Position numbers and translations under genes: made by a program
Shown here: positions 1 through 7,740 of the stretch, in pieces
How positions within the stretch are numbered: the first letter of the stretch is position 1
How the letters are laid out: every line of letters starts with the position of its first letter
Notes under the pieces: model-generated
Seen by the model: the letters and a program-made list of their open reading frames with translations, nothing else
Told to the model about the DNA's origin: nothing
Database searches by the model: none
Source: Bradyrhizobium tropiciagri
GTDB lineage: Bacteria > Pseudomonadota > Alphaproteobacteria > Rhizobiales > Xanthobacteraceae
Assembly: GCF_018130505.1 (NCBI RefSeq)
Contig: NZ_JAFCKH010000016.1
Span: 1-64,000 of the forward strand
Reading direction: 5' to 3'
DNA length: 64,000 nucleotides

Positions 1-659
1 ACCAGGGTATTCGACCCGCTGCCTGCGGTCAGGGTATCGTTGCCGTCCTGTCCGTAGAGCGTGTTGGTGCCGGAGCCCCCGATCAGCGTGTCATCACCCG
101 TTCCGCCGTATGCGAGGATCGCATTCCCCGCCGCATGCGCGTCCAGAAGGTCGTTCCCCGCGCCGCCGTCGAAGTAGATTTGTCCGGTCAGCCCGGTCGA
201 TGACAGGTCTCCAACTGTTAGTTGATCAGCCAACGAGTACTGGAACGGATGATCGGACGTATCATGCGTGGCGATGTAGCTGAAATTCTCAACCGCCTTC
301 AGGGTTGTGACCGACGTATAAAACCCATTCCTCGGATCCTGGAGGGGGAGGTTGATGGTCCAAAACTGAGAAAGCCCGAACCATGCGAGTCCGCCACCGG
401 CGTCAGTGAGGCTGGCGGTTGTTGGATAGGGGGAAACGTCAAGCATTAGATAGCCTGCGTTCGCCTGGAAGGTGTCAGTGCCCGTTCCGCCGTCAACAGC
501 GTCCGAGCCGTCGCTTTTGGCAACGTCGGAAACGGAGTAGGTGAAGAGGTCGTTGCCGCCGAGACCGAACAGAAAGTCGTCGCCCTTCTTTCCGACGATC
601 TGATCGTCGGCATCGGTGCCGTTGAGGTTGTCGGGGCCGTCGGTGCCTTCAATGTACAT
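1..659 (-). CDS. RTX calcium-binding repeat protein, 3' part cut by window edge
   Basis: An open frame starts at ATG 659 and continues without a stop to base 1, giving the first 219 residues of a longer protein. It begins directly with degenerate RTX-type text (GTDADDQIVGKKGDD, then FGLGGNDLF). After a roughly 100-residue non-repeat segment come three more nonapeptide-like blocks (GGAGNDLLDAH, GGTGDDTLIGGSG, GQDGNDTL). Such repeats bind calcium and form a parallel beta-roll in proteins exported by type I secretion, and there is no N-terminal signal peptide, as expected for that route. A GGGAAA-like ribosome site precedes the start. The C-terminal secretion signal and any effector domain lie outside the window, so the function (protease, lipase, adhesin) cannot be told. 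It is the first of four RTX-type proteins here. Confidence 0.85.
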   Translation of the reverse strand, partial: MYIEGTDGPDNLNGTDADDQIVGKKGDDFLFGLGGNDLFTYSVSDVAKSDGSDAVDGGTGTDTFQANAGYLMLDVSPYPTTASLTDAGGGLAWFGLSQFWTINLPLQDPRNGFYTSVTTLKAVENFSYIATHDTSDHPFQYSLADQLTVGDLSSTGLTGQIYFDGGAGNDLLDAHAAGNAILAYGGTGDDTLIGGSGTNTLYGQDGNDTLTAGSGSNTL

Positions 660-986
660 TTTCAGATTTCCCAGACTGCAATTGCGCCGTCTCGTCTTGC
701 CTGCGAGCTCGGCCGGCTGTCATGAACGACCGCCGCAATATGGCAATGACCATAGCAATTTTGCCGAGACTGACCAACCGCTGGTTCTACCGTTGATTGC
801 GGAATCTCGGTCAGCGCGATGCTACTATCGTAGGCGTTTGACCGTTGCTGTGCGCTGCATCAACCATCGGACGATCCGCGCCGTTCCATCTGGCGTTGCC
901 CGGCGCATGGCTCGTGCGCGAATCGCGCAGAATCCGGTCCGATAAAGCCTCTCGGCGGGGAGGTCGTTTGATGTTACCAATTTGAC
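660..986. other. intergenic region between divergent genes
   Basis: This gap separates the leftward RTX gene from the rightward molybdopterin oxidoreductase, so it should hold two divergent promoters. I see no convincing structured element. A GGGGAGG stretch near 956-962 is too far from the ATG at 987 to be its ribosome site, and an in-frame TGA just upstream rules out an earlier start. Confidence 0.5.
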
Positions 987-3083
987 ATGAACCAGCACGC
1001 CAAGGTCGACATCCGCCATTCCACCTGTCCGCACGATTGCCCCTCGGCATGTGCGCTGGACATCGAAGTCATCGACGGCCGCTCGATCGGCCGGGTCAGG
1101 GGCTCCAAGCAGCAGACCTATACGGCCGGCGTCGTCTGCGCCAAGGTCGCGCGCTACGCGGAGCGGATCCACCATCCCGAGCGGCTGCTCTATCCGATGC
1201 GCCGGACCGGGCCCAAGGGTTCCGGACAGTTCGCGCGGATCTCCTGGGATGAGGCGCTGGATGAGATTGCGGCACGGTTCGATGCCGCCGAGCGCGAATT
1301 CGGCGCCCAATCGGTCTGGCCCTATTACTACGCCGGCACCATGGGCCTCGTGATGCGCGACGGCATCAACCGCCTGTCGCATGTCAAGAAGTACTCGCGC
1401 TTCTATTCGACGATCTGCGCCAACATCGCCCGCGTCGGCTTCGCGATCGGAACCGGCAAGATCGCCGGCGTCGATCCGCGCGAGATGGGCGTTTCGGATC
1501 TGGTCGTGATCTGGGGCACCAACCCGGTGAACACCCAGGTCAACGTGATGACGCATGCGATGCGCGCGCGCAAGGAACGCGGCGCCAGGATCGCCGCGGT
1601 CGACGTCTACAACAACGACACGATGAAGCAGGCCGACGTCAAGATCATCCTGCGCCCCGGCACCGATGCCGCCTTCGCCTGCGGCGTCATGCATGTGCTA
1701 TTCCGCGACGGCTATGCTGACCGGGCCTATATGGACAAGTACACAGATTGTCCCGACGAGCTCGAGGCCCATCTGAAGACCCGCACTCCGGAATGGGCCT
1801 CGGCGATCTCCGGGGTGCCTGTCGAGGAGATCGAGGCGTTTGCGCGGCTGGTCGGCGAGACCAAGCGTTCCTTCTTCCGTCTAGGCTACGGCTTCACCCG
1901 CAGCCGCAACGGTGCGGCACAGATGCATGCGGCGCTGTGTATCCCGGCGGTGACAGGGGCCTGGCAGCATGAAGGCGGCGGCGCGTTCTTCAACAACGCC
2001 GCGATCTGGCGCTTCAATGAATCCGTGATCGAGGGCCATGACGCGATCGACCCTTCGACGCGCTGGCTCGATCAATCCAGAATCGGGCGCATTCTGACCG
2101 GCGATGCCGAGTCCTTAAAGGGTGGCCCGCCGGTCAAGGCGATGCTGATCCAGAACACCAACCCGATGACGGTCGCGCCCGAGCAGGCGCTGGTGCGTCA
2201 GGGCTTTGCCCGCGACGACCTGTTCGTCGCGGTGCACGAGCAGTTCATGACCGAGACGGCGGCGATGGCCGACATCGTGCTGCCCGCGACCATGTTCATG
2301 GAGCACGACGATCTCTATTACGGCGGCGGTCACCAGCACATATCGGTCGGGCCGAAGCTGATCGATCCGCCCGGCGAGTGCCGCTCCAACCACGAGGTGC
2401 TTCAGGGGCTCGGCCGCCGGCTCAATGCAACGCATCCCGGCTTCGAGATGTCGCCGCGCGAATTGATCGACGTGACGCTGAAGAGCAGCGGCCACGGCAC
2501 GATCGAGGGCCTCGAGGCCGACATCTGGCGCGACCTGCAGCCGGATTTCCGCGCCTCGCATTACCTCGACGGATTCGCGCATGCCGACAAGAAGTTCCAC
2601 TTCAAGGCCGACTGGGCCCATCCGCCGTGGGGTAATCCCGGCCTCGGCCCCTGGGATCAGATGCCGGCGCTGCCGGACCACTGGACCATCATCGAGGAGG
2701 CTGACGCGCAGCATCCGTTCCGGCTCGCGACCTCGCCCTCGCGCAGCTATCTCAACACCAGTTTCAACGAGACGCCGGGATCGCAGGCCCGCGAGGGCGC
2801 GCCGACCGTGATGATCCATCCCGAAGACGCGGCGGCGCTGTCGATCGCCGACGGCGATGCCGTGACGCTCGGCAACACGCGCGGCGAAACCACGCTGACC
2901 GCAAAACTGTTCGACGGCGTGCGCCGCGGCGTGCTGATCGCCGAATCCATCCATCCGAACAAGTCCCATCTCGGCGGCCGCGGCATCAACATGTTGACCG
3001 GCGCGGACGTGGTGGCGCCGGTCGGCGGCGCCGCGTTCCACGACAACAAGGTCTGGGTCAAAAAGGCGCCGGCTGCCGCATAA
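987..3083 (+). CDS. molybdopterin-dependent oxidoreductase (DMSO reductase superfamily)
   Basis: A 698-aa catalytic subunit of the molybdopterin bis-guanine-dinucleotide family (BisC/formate dehydrogenase-like). The N-terminus carries a 4Fe-4S motif with Cys14, Cys18, Cys22 and Cys51 (HSTCPHDCPSAC, then VVCAKV). The middle shows the molybdopterin half (VVIWGTNPVNTQVN) and the C-terminal dinucleotide-binding domain (RLATSPSRSYLNTSF, then VRRGVLIAESIHPNKS). There is no twin-arginine signal, so it should act in the cytoplasm. No small Fe-S or membrane subunit is adjacent, so electron partners are unknown. The next gene starts 67 bases downstream and may be co-transcribed. The start is the first ATG after an in-frame stop, with a poor ribosome site. 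The substrate cannot be inferred. Confidence 0.9.
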   Translation: MNQHAKVDIRHSTCPHDCPSACALDIEVIDGRSIGRVRGSKQQTYTAGVVCAKVARYAERIHHPERLLYPMRRTGPKGSGQFARISWDEALDEIAARFDAAEREFGAQSVWPYYYAGTMGLVMRDGINRLSHVKKYSRFYSTICANIARVGFAIGTGKIAGVDPREMGVSDLVVIWGTNPVNTQVNVMTHAMRARKERGARIAAVDVYNNDTMKQADVKIILRPGTDAAFACGVMHVLFRDGYADRAYMDKYTDCPDELEAHLKTRTPEWASAISGVPVEEIEAFARLVGETKRSFFRLGYGFTRSRNGAAQMHAALCIPAVTGAWQHEGGGAFFNNAAIWRFNESVIEGHDAIDPSTRWLDQSRIGRILTGDAESLKGGPPVKAMLIQNTNPMTVAPEQALVRQGFARDDLFVAVHEQFMTETAAMADIVLPATMFMEHDDLYYGGGHQHISVGPKLIDPPGECRSNHEVLQGLGRRLNATHPGFEMSPRELIDVTLKSSGHGTIEGLEADIWRDLQPDFRASHYLDGFAHADKKFHFKADWAHPPWGNPGLGPWDQMPALPDHWTIIEEADAQHPFRLATSPSRSYLNTSFNETPGSQAREGAPTVMIHPEDAAALSIADGDAVTLGNTRGETTLTAKLFDGVRRGVLIAESIHPNKSHLGGRGINMLTGADVVAPVGGAAFHDNKVWVKKAPAAA

Positions 3084-3150
3084 ATCCTGCTTGCAGTCGG
3101 CGCCGGTCCTGCCGCAAATGTGGGCTGGCAACAGCGCACAGGCGACAACC

Positions 3151-3930
3151 ATGACCGATGACAGCGTCATTCTTCAGAAGCGCGGGCAGGCGTTCTGGAT
3201 CACCATCAACCGGCCGGACAAGCGCAACGCGCTCAATGCTGGCGTGATCGCCGGCATCGCCAAGGGCTATCGCGACGCGCATGACGACAAGGACGTGCGC
3301 GTCATCGTGCTGACCGGCGCGGGCGACAAGGCGTTCTGCGCCGGCGCCGACCTGCAGAACAGCGGTGCGGCGTTCTCGATGGATTTCTCGCGCCCGAATG
3401 TCGACTATGCCGATCTGCTCCGGCTGTCGCAGAGCGCGACCAAGCCGGCGATCGCGCGCGTCGGCGGCGTCTGCATGGCCGGCGGCATGGGATTGCTGTG
3501 CATGACCGACATGGCGGTCGCGGCCGATCATGTGATCTTCGGCCTGCCCGAGGTGAAGGTCGGCGTGTTCCCGATGCAGGTGCTGAGCCTGTTGCAATCG
3601 ATCGCGCCGCCGCGCCTCGTCAACGAATGGGCGCTGACCGGCGAGCCGTTCGATGCCGCGAGCGCGCAGGCCGCAGGTCTCCTCAACTACATTGTGCCGG
3701 CAGCCGAGCTCGACGCCAAGATCGACTGGCTGATCAGCCGCATCGTCGACAAATCGCCGACCGCGATCCGGCGCGGCAAATATGCGATGCGCGCGATCGC
3801 CTCGATGTCGTTCGACGAGAGCATCGCCTACACCGAAAGCCAGATCGCCCTGCTCGCGATGACCGAGGACGCCAAGGAAGGCCTCAAGGCGTTCGGCGAA
3901 AAGCGCAAGCCGTCATGGACGGGGCGCTGA
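3151..3930 (+). CDS. enoyl-CoA hydratase/isomerase family protein
   Basis: A 259-aa crotonase-fold protein. The oxyanion-hole segments are visible: AGDKAFCAGADLQ and GGVCMAGGMGLLCMTDMAVA. The second catalytic glutamate position is kept in GLPEVKVGVFP, but the first, usually in a GGGCE-like context, reads GGMGL, so the classical two-glutamate hydratase pair is incomplete. It may be an isomerase, a dehydratase variant or a CoA-ester binding protein. I chose ATG 3151, preceded by GGCGAC, over a TTG at 3091 that would add 20 unlikely residues. It follows the molybdopterin oxidoreductase closely and is probably in the same transcript. Confidence 0.88.
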   Translation: MTDDSVILQKRGQAFWITINRPDKRNALNAGVIAGIAKGYRDAHDDKDVRVIVLTGAGDKAFCAGADLQNSGAAFSMDFSRPNVDYADLLRLSQSATKPAIARVGGVCMAGGMGLLCMTDMAVAADHVIFGLPEVKVGVFPMQVLSLLQSIAPPRLVNEWALTGEPFDAASAQAAGLLNYIVPAAELDAKIDWLISRIVDKSPTAIRRGKYAMRAIASMSFDESIAYTESQIALLAMTEDAKEGLKAFGEKRKPSWTGR

Positions 3931-4039
3931 GGGCCGACTGCGAGCCAACGGTTCGCGTTCGGCGCTTACGGGCAGAAGCGGCCGACAATCCCCGATGAAT
4001 CCGTCGAAAATGATCGAAACTGAAATTTTCCGCCCGCGT

Positions 4040-4073
4040 TTGACGCTATCATAAGTACGTGCTAATCATTAGC
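4040..4073 (+). promoter_or_regulatory. candidate promoter and ArsR operator
   Basis: TTGACG at 4040-4045, a 17-base spacer and TAATCA at 4063-4068 form a plausible sigma-70 promoter. Overlapping the -10 is a perfect inverted repeat, GCTAAT-C-ATTAGC (4061-4073), followed by a further half-site-like CTAATGAC. An AT-rich dyad over the -10 of an arsR-type gene is the usual arrangement for autorepression. The placement is read from sequence; the function is inferred. Confidence 0.55.
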
Positions 4074-4156
4074 CATGACTAATGACATCAAAGCCCGCGC
4101 GGGTGATCGGGTGGGATTGTCCCGAAGGCAGGGCTCCTGCCATGCGTCGGCGGGCC

Positions 4157-4474
4157 ATGGCTAGAGATAGCGTGCAACTGGCAGCGCTCGGCGATCCGAC
4201 GCGTCGACGGATATTCGAACTGGTGGGCGCTCGGCCTCGCACCGTCGTCGAAATCACCCGAGAACTGACGGTCTCCCAGTCGGCCGTCTCGCAGCATCTG
4301 AAGGTGCTGCGCGAATCTCGCTTGGTCCGTGCCGAGCCAAAGGGGGCCAGCAACATCTATCACATCGATCCGGCGGGGCTCGGCCAGATGCGCGCCTGGC
4401 TCGACCGGTTCTGGAGCAGCACACTGGCAGCTTACAAAGAGGCCGTCGAAAAATCAGTGGAGGACAAGCAATGA
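4157..4474 (+). CDS. ArsR/SmtB-family winged-helix repressor
   Basis: A 105-aa transcription factor. The text LAALGDPTRRRIFELV, then VVEITRELTVSQSAVSQHLKVLRES, is the canonical ArsR helix-turn-helix, followed by the beta-wing (RAEPKGASNIYHI). No CxCxxC metal-sensing motif is present in the recognition helix, so it is of the metal-independent type usually paired with an SRPBCC protein. ATG 4157 is chosen because the family normally begins a few residues before the LGDPTRR helix. Upstream in-frame ATGs at 4082 and 4142 are possible, but the first would sit nearly on the predicted transcription start. Its stop overlaps the next start (ATGA), so the two are translationally coupled. Confidence 0.88.
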   Translation: MARDSVQLAALGDPTRRRIFELVGARPRTVVEITRELTVSQSAVSQHLKVLRESRLVRAEPKGASNIYHIDPAGLGQMRAWLDRFWSSTLAAYKEAVEKSVEDKQ

Positions 4475-4956
4475 GCACACGTGTATCGGCCGCGCCCATC
4501 AAGCAATCCATCGTGGTCGAGGCGCCCATCGCGCGCGCGTTCAAGGTCTTCACCGAAGACTTCGGCAGCTTCAAGCCGCGCGAGCACAATCTGCTCGCCG
4601 TTCCCATTGCAGAGACCGTGTTTGAGCCCCGGGTCGGCGGTCACGTTTATGATCGGGGCGTCGACGGCAGCGTATGCCGCTGGGCGCGCGTGCTGGCTTT
4701 CGAGCCGCCAAATCGCGTGCTTCTAAGTTGGGACATCAGCCCGCGCTGGCAAATCGAAACCGATCCCGACAAGACCAGCGAATGGGAGGTGCGGTTCATT
4801 GCCGAGACGCCGAGCCGGACACGGTTGGAGCTCGAGCACCGTCACCTCGAACGTCATGGCGAGGGTTGGGAAGGCGTGCGCGATGGAGTCGACGGCGATC
4901 AGGGCTGGCCGCTCTATCTGAAGCGGTTCGCCGAGCGGATTGCGCGCGAGGCATGA
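4471..4956 (+). CDS. SRPBCC (AHSA1/START-like) domain protein
   Basis: A 161-aa ligand-binding-fold protein of the COG3832 type. Typical segments are VVEAPIARAFKVFTEDF at the start, then GGHVYDRGVDG, WARVLAFEPPNRVLLSWD and the C-terminal FAERIAREA helix. These helix-grip proteins bind hydrophobic small molecules and in rhizobia are very often encoded directly after an ArsR repressor, as here, with a four-base ATGA overlap. The pair probably forms a self-regulated stress or ligand-responsive module. The ligand is unknown. Confidence 0.88.
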   Translation: MSTRVSAAPIKQSIVVEAPIARAFKVFTEDFGSFKPREHNLLAVPIAETVFEPRVGGHVYDRGVDGSVCRWARVLAFEPPNRVLLSWDISPRWQIETDPDKTSEWEVRFIAETPSRTRLELEHRHLERHGEGWEGVRDGVDGDQGWPLYLKRFAERIAREA

Positions 4957-5001
4957 TGATCACATGTCCGTTGCGCCATCGTCGTGATTGCGGAGGTCTG
5001 T

Positions 5002-5412
5002 ATGGCGGCCTACTCGTTTAGCGTTGTCGGAGTACTTGCCCTTTGCCTGCTGCCGATCGTGCTGGCGGTCTATTCAGGATCGTCCAAGGGCAGGGCCGGA
5101 GCACTCTCCGGACCTGTCCTGCCGCTGGATGACGGCAACCTGCTGTACCGGATAGATCGCGCCCACATGAACATGGTGGAGGCCCTGCCGCCTTTTGTCG
5201 TGCCGGCATTGCTGGCCATGAGGGTGGGGGTTGGACCAGTCACGCTTGCGACGCTCGTATGGATCTACGTCGCCATCCGCCTCATTCACGTTGCGATCTA
5301 TCTGCGCGGCGGCAACGCCGCCAAAGGCGGCAGCATCAGAACCATTCTCTATGTCTCAGGGGCACTCGTAACCGTCGTCCTCATTGCGGTGACTGCGGTG
5401 GCAGCCATCTGA
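5002..5412 (+). CDS. MAPEG-family integral membrane protein
   Basis: A 136-aa protein with four hydrophobic segments: residues about 5-24, two in the middle, and a final one ending TVVLIAVTAVAAI. The sequence DRAHMNMVEALPPFVVPALL matches the MAPEG hallmark (membrane-associated proteins in eicosanoid and glutathione metabolism), where the Arg-x-x-x-Asn-x-x-Glu element after the first helix is conserved. Bacterial members are often glutathione-dependent or of unknown role. ATG 5002 is chosen over a GTG at 4984 because a CGGAGG ribosome site lies at 4991-4996. It starts 45 bases after the SRPBCC gene and may be part of that operon. Confidence 0.82.
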   Translation: MAAYSFSVVGVLALCLLPIVLAVYSGSSKGRAGALSGPVLPLDDGNLLYRIDRAHMNMVEALPPFVVPALLAMRVGVGPVTLATLVWIYVAIRLIHVAIYLRGGNAAKGGSIRTILYVSGALVTVVLIAVTAVAAI

Positions 5413-5460
5413 TACGCAGGCACTTCAACTCGGATCGCCAAATTGGCAGCGAGATGCTCG

Positions 5461-5757
5461 ATGAAGGCAGAAATAACATTTGATCTTGTCATGACCGAAG
5501 ACATGCCCTTCGTCGAAGGCTGTTATCGTCTGGCTGACGGTGTCTGGCAGGTGTTCATGTTCCGACGATCCAACGGAACGGAGCAGGTGGGAATAAAGCA
5601 GGGCCTCAAATGGCGGAGTGGTGTGACGGGTCTTAATGCCATCCTGCCTCACGATGCGAAAATTGATAAATCTGTTGTCCTCACCGTACTATCAGACGCT
5701 CTGGGCGTTGCAGAATGGTCCGAGGTGCGTGGGCCGGACTCAATGCAACTCAGATAG
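5461..5757 (+). CDS. small hypothetical protein
   Basis: A 98-aa soluble, mixed alpha/beta protein. I do not recognise the family. The stretch MTEDMPFVEGCYRLADG followed by VWQVFMFRRSNGTEQ suggests a compact beta domain. Starts at ATG 5452 (same frame) or 5461 are both possible; a GGCAGCGAGA run precedes them. Base composition here is more AT-rich than in the flanking operons, which with the neighbouring small genes suggests an accessory patch. It faces the sigma-1.1 gene convergently. Confidence 0.62.
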   Translation: MKAEITFDLVMTEDMPFVEGCYRLADGVWQVFMFRRSNGTEQVGIKQGLKWRSGVTGLNAILPHDAKIDKSVVLTVLSDALGVAEWSEVRGPDSMQLR

Positions 5758-5774
5758 CGCGAAGCAACCGTGCC

Positions 5775-5945
5775 TCAGTCTTCTTCAATCCTGATTTCGG
5801 CTTCGCTCAGAGCATTGAGAATCCATTCGATGTCTTTGGGAGCTAGGACTCCACTGTCACACAGTTGATTCAATTCATCGAAGGTGATTTTGCCGTTCCG
5901 TTCACCGAATTCGATGGCTCGTCGAATGATTTCCGGCACGCTCAT
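5775..5945 (-). CDS. stand-alone sigma-70 region 1.1-like domain protein
   Basis: A 56-aa frame beginning MSVPEIIRRAIEFGERNG and ending AEIRIEED. Residues 5-56 align by eye along their whole length with region 1.1 of primary sigma factors: the first helix plus GKERGYVTYDEL-like turn (here GERNGKITFDELNQL), the PDQIEDI-like helix (PKDIEWILNAL) and the terminal GIxVxEED-like strand. In RpoD this domain occupies the RNA polymerase DNA channel and blocks promoter binding by free sigma; nothing else of a sigma factor is present here. The ribosome site GGAGAGGAAG sits immediately upstream of ATG 5945, supporting real translation. A role as a small polymerase- or sigma-modulating protein is inference. 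Confidence 0.8.
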   Translation of the reverse strand: MSVPEIIRRAIEFGERNGKITFDELNQLCDSGVLAPKDIEWILNALSEAEIRIEED

Positions 5946-6152
5946 CTTCCTCTCCGTTCAGCCAGGACCCACTTTACGCGGAGAGAGGCCGGTTCGGGCC
6001 GTTGGCCGACCTTGCTGCGCGGGGTGCCGTAGTCCCCATGTGGCACATTGCAGACCCGGCGGCTCGATCCAACTTTAGCATTTGATTGGATCGATGATTG
6101 ACCCATTTGGCGTATCATTCGATCCGAGCAAAACTGATCCGAGGACCAGAAC

Positions 6153-6308
6153 ATGTCGGACTGGCTTCTTGCCCCCATCTGCCTGGTCATCCTGCTGGGG
6201 TTCATTGGCTATGCATATTATCAGGGAATGAGGGTCTCGCCGGATCGAAACAATTCGGATTTTGGACCCGGTTGGCCGGGCGGGCCTGGCGACAATTCTG
6301 GAAGCTAG
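6153..6308 (+). CDS. 51-aa single-span membrane protein
   Basis: A short frame with a good ribosome site (GAGGA at 6141-6145). It encodes a hydrophobic helix at about residues 4-23 (WLLAPICLVILLGFIGYAYY) followed by a short glycine- and proline-rich soluble tail ending PGGPGDNSGS. No family recognised. The arrangement, start signal and clean helix argue for a genuine small membrane protein. It lies 16 bases before the next gene and could be co-expressed with it. Confidence 0.6.
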   Translation: MSDWLLAPICLVILLGFIGYAYYQGMRVSPDRNNSDFGPGWPGGPGDNSGS

Positions 6309-6324
6309 GCCATAGGATCAACTC

Positions 6325-6672
6325 ATGGAAGAATTGTCCGCGCTAGAGCAGGCCGTACTTGGCGCCATTGCGCTTCAGGTGCCTGAAGTCGCCGATGCGC
6401 TTGCCAGTCCGCGTGGAGTGCGCGCCATTGCCCGAGAGAACACGGGAGCCGGCTTTCATACCACGCTCGATGTCTCGTATCCCTCGCCAATCAATGGCGT
6501 TACTTCGCCGTTGGGTTGCGTCGATGCAACCGTTGCCGGTCTTCAACACGGTATGGGATTTTTGCTCTGGCTTCGGGATGGTCACATTAGCAAGCTGGAA
6601 GGGTTCTCGTATGGAGAAAGCACGTCTCGCATCGACTTTGAGCGAGTAACTTTTGAAGTTCGGCCATACTAG
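6325..6672 (+). CDS. hypothetical protein
   Basis: A 115-aa soluble protein with a helical N-terminus (MEELSALEQAVLGAIALQV) and a beta-rich C-terminal half (LLWLRDGHISKLEGFSYGES). I do not recognise a family. It follows the 51-aa membrane protein by 16 bases, suggesting a two-gene unit. The ATG at 6325 has no strong Shine-Dalgarno sequence, so coupling to the upstream gene is plausible. Confidence 0.65.
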   Translation: MEELSALEQAVLGAIALQVPEVADALASPRGVRAIARENTGAGFHTTLDVSYPSPINGVTSPLGCVDATVAGLQHGMGFLLWLRDGHISKLEGFSYGESTSRIDFERVTFEVRPY

Positions 6673-6779
6673 CCAACATTGTCGAGCGGCGGCTTATGAC
6701 CCGAAGCGGACATGGAAACGAGTAGATAAGAACGCTACCCTCGTTGCGATGGGAGCCGACGTAAGCCTTGGAAGCGGTG

Positions 6780-7106
6780 ATGAGCAAAGTCAAAACGCCT
6801 CAAGAAAAGAAGCTGTTGAGTTACGAACATGATCGTCGGAACACCTACGGCGAGAACCAGAAAAGCAGTCGAAAGAATATCCCGCGCAGCAAACAGCTCT
6901 CCCATCAAGATGAACGCCGCGCGGTCAGACAGGCCCTCATTGGAGTAGAGGGTCGTGTTGCAGACGAACGATTGGACGATGCGCAGTCGCAGGTAGCGGG
7001 TAAAGGCCGGATCAAGCGGCTCAAGGCGTTTCGTAAAACACCTGACACGCCGTTGGGCGAGGTCATCCGGCGACGGATACGCAATCGATCGGAGAATGCT
7101 AACTAG
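6780..7106 (+). CDS. small basic hypothetical protein
   Basis: A 108-aa, strongly basic, low-hydrophobicity protein beginning MSKVKTPQEKKLLSYEHDRR and continuing NTYGENQKSSRKNIPRSKQ. This N-terminal text resembles a small conserved hypothetical family that I associate with Bradyrhizobium, of unknown function; the charge suggests nucleic-acid contact or disorder. ATG 6780 is chosen over a TTG at 6768; GGAAGCGG precedes it. A longer frame on the opposite strand (6735-7298) is rejected because it lacks recognisable text. Confidence 0.65.
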   Translation: MSKVKTPQEKKLLSYEHDRRNTYGENQKSSRKNIPRSKQLSHQDERRAVRQALIGVEGRVADERLDDAQSQVAGKGRIKRLKAFRKTPDTPLGEVIRRRIRNRSENAN

Positions 7107-7230
7107 ACCCTCAGCCGGCTTGCGGCAGACGTCGCTGCGACCAAAGGCGAAATCCGAACAAACGTGATAAGAAGTATCGGCAATCGCTACGATCATTTGC
7201 CGCTCAGAATGCGCTGATAGCGCGACTTTC

Positions 7231-7662
7231 ATGGATACGCAAACGGCTATCCAAGCCCGCATTCGTGCCGCTTGGATCGATCTACTCCGACGGAACAAAG
7301 GCGCCGAAGGGCACCCCGATCAGTATTACGCCTTGAATATCGAAAACGTTCGAGGGCATGGCGAGGAGTTCGAACTGCACCTCACATTTCGCGCGGGTCG
7401 AGTGTATTGCTGCTGCGAAGAGTTCTGCCATACCGGTGTCTTCACCGAGCAACGGTGGCGGCTCCTGCGGTCAGCTCTTGCCGCCCATGGCGTTGAACCA
7501 CAAGAACCGCTTGTAGTCCGGATTTGCACTCGCTTGGAAGCTGGTGCGCGATTGCAGTACGGGACGGGCGATGAGCTGAAGCCAGAGCTGTCCGACAAAA
7601 GTCCATGGACGTCGACCGTGCGTGAACAACGCACGCGTGACGACCTCGGCCAGCCCATTTGA
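7231..7662 (+). CDS. hypothetical protein with cysteine cluster
   Basis: A 143-aa protein. Residues about 5-115 look like a folded domain: an amphipathic N-terminal helix (AIQARIRAAWIDLLRR), a beta segment (EEFELHLTFRAGRVYCCCEEFCH) with four cysteines close together, and a final helix/strand pair. The CCC...C cluster could bind a metal or be structural. The last 30 residues are polar and probably disordered. No family recognised; no clear ribosome site precedes the ATG. Confidence 0.6.
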   Translation: MDTQTAIQARIRAAWIDLLRRNKGAEGHPDQYYALNIENVRGHGEEFELHLTFRAGRVYCCCEEFCHTGVFTEQRWRLLRSALAAHGVEPQEPLVVRICTRLEAGARLQYGTGDELKPELSDKSPWTSTVREQRTRDDLGQPI

Positions 7663-7740
7663 CGAGGATGTTCGGCGCGTGACCCAAGGACGCCATTCAA
7701 CGTCTGCGGTGATCTCCGGCTTCCGTCTGATCATCGGATG

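Noticed and set aside
2115-3170. 351-aa frame antisense to the molybdopterin oxidoreductase
   Set aside because: Low-complexity Arg/Gly/His-rich text typical of high-GC antisense frames; the opposite strand has full family motifs.
5942-6205. 87-aa leftward frame upstream of the sigma-1.1 gene
   Set aside because: No recognisable domain or ribosome site; text looks like degenerate intergenic sequence.
6735-7298. 187-aa leftward frame
   Set aside because: Opposite-strand shadow of the 108-aa basic protein, which has better start context and recognisable text.
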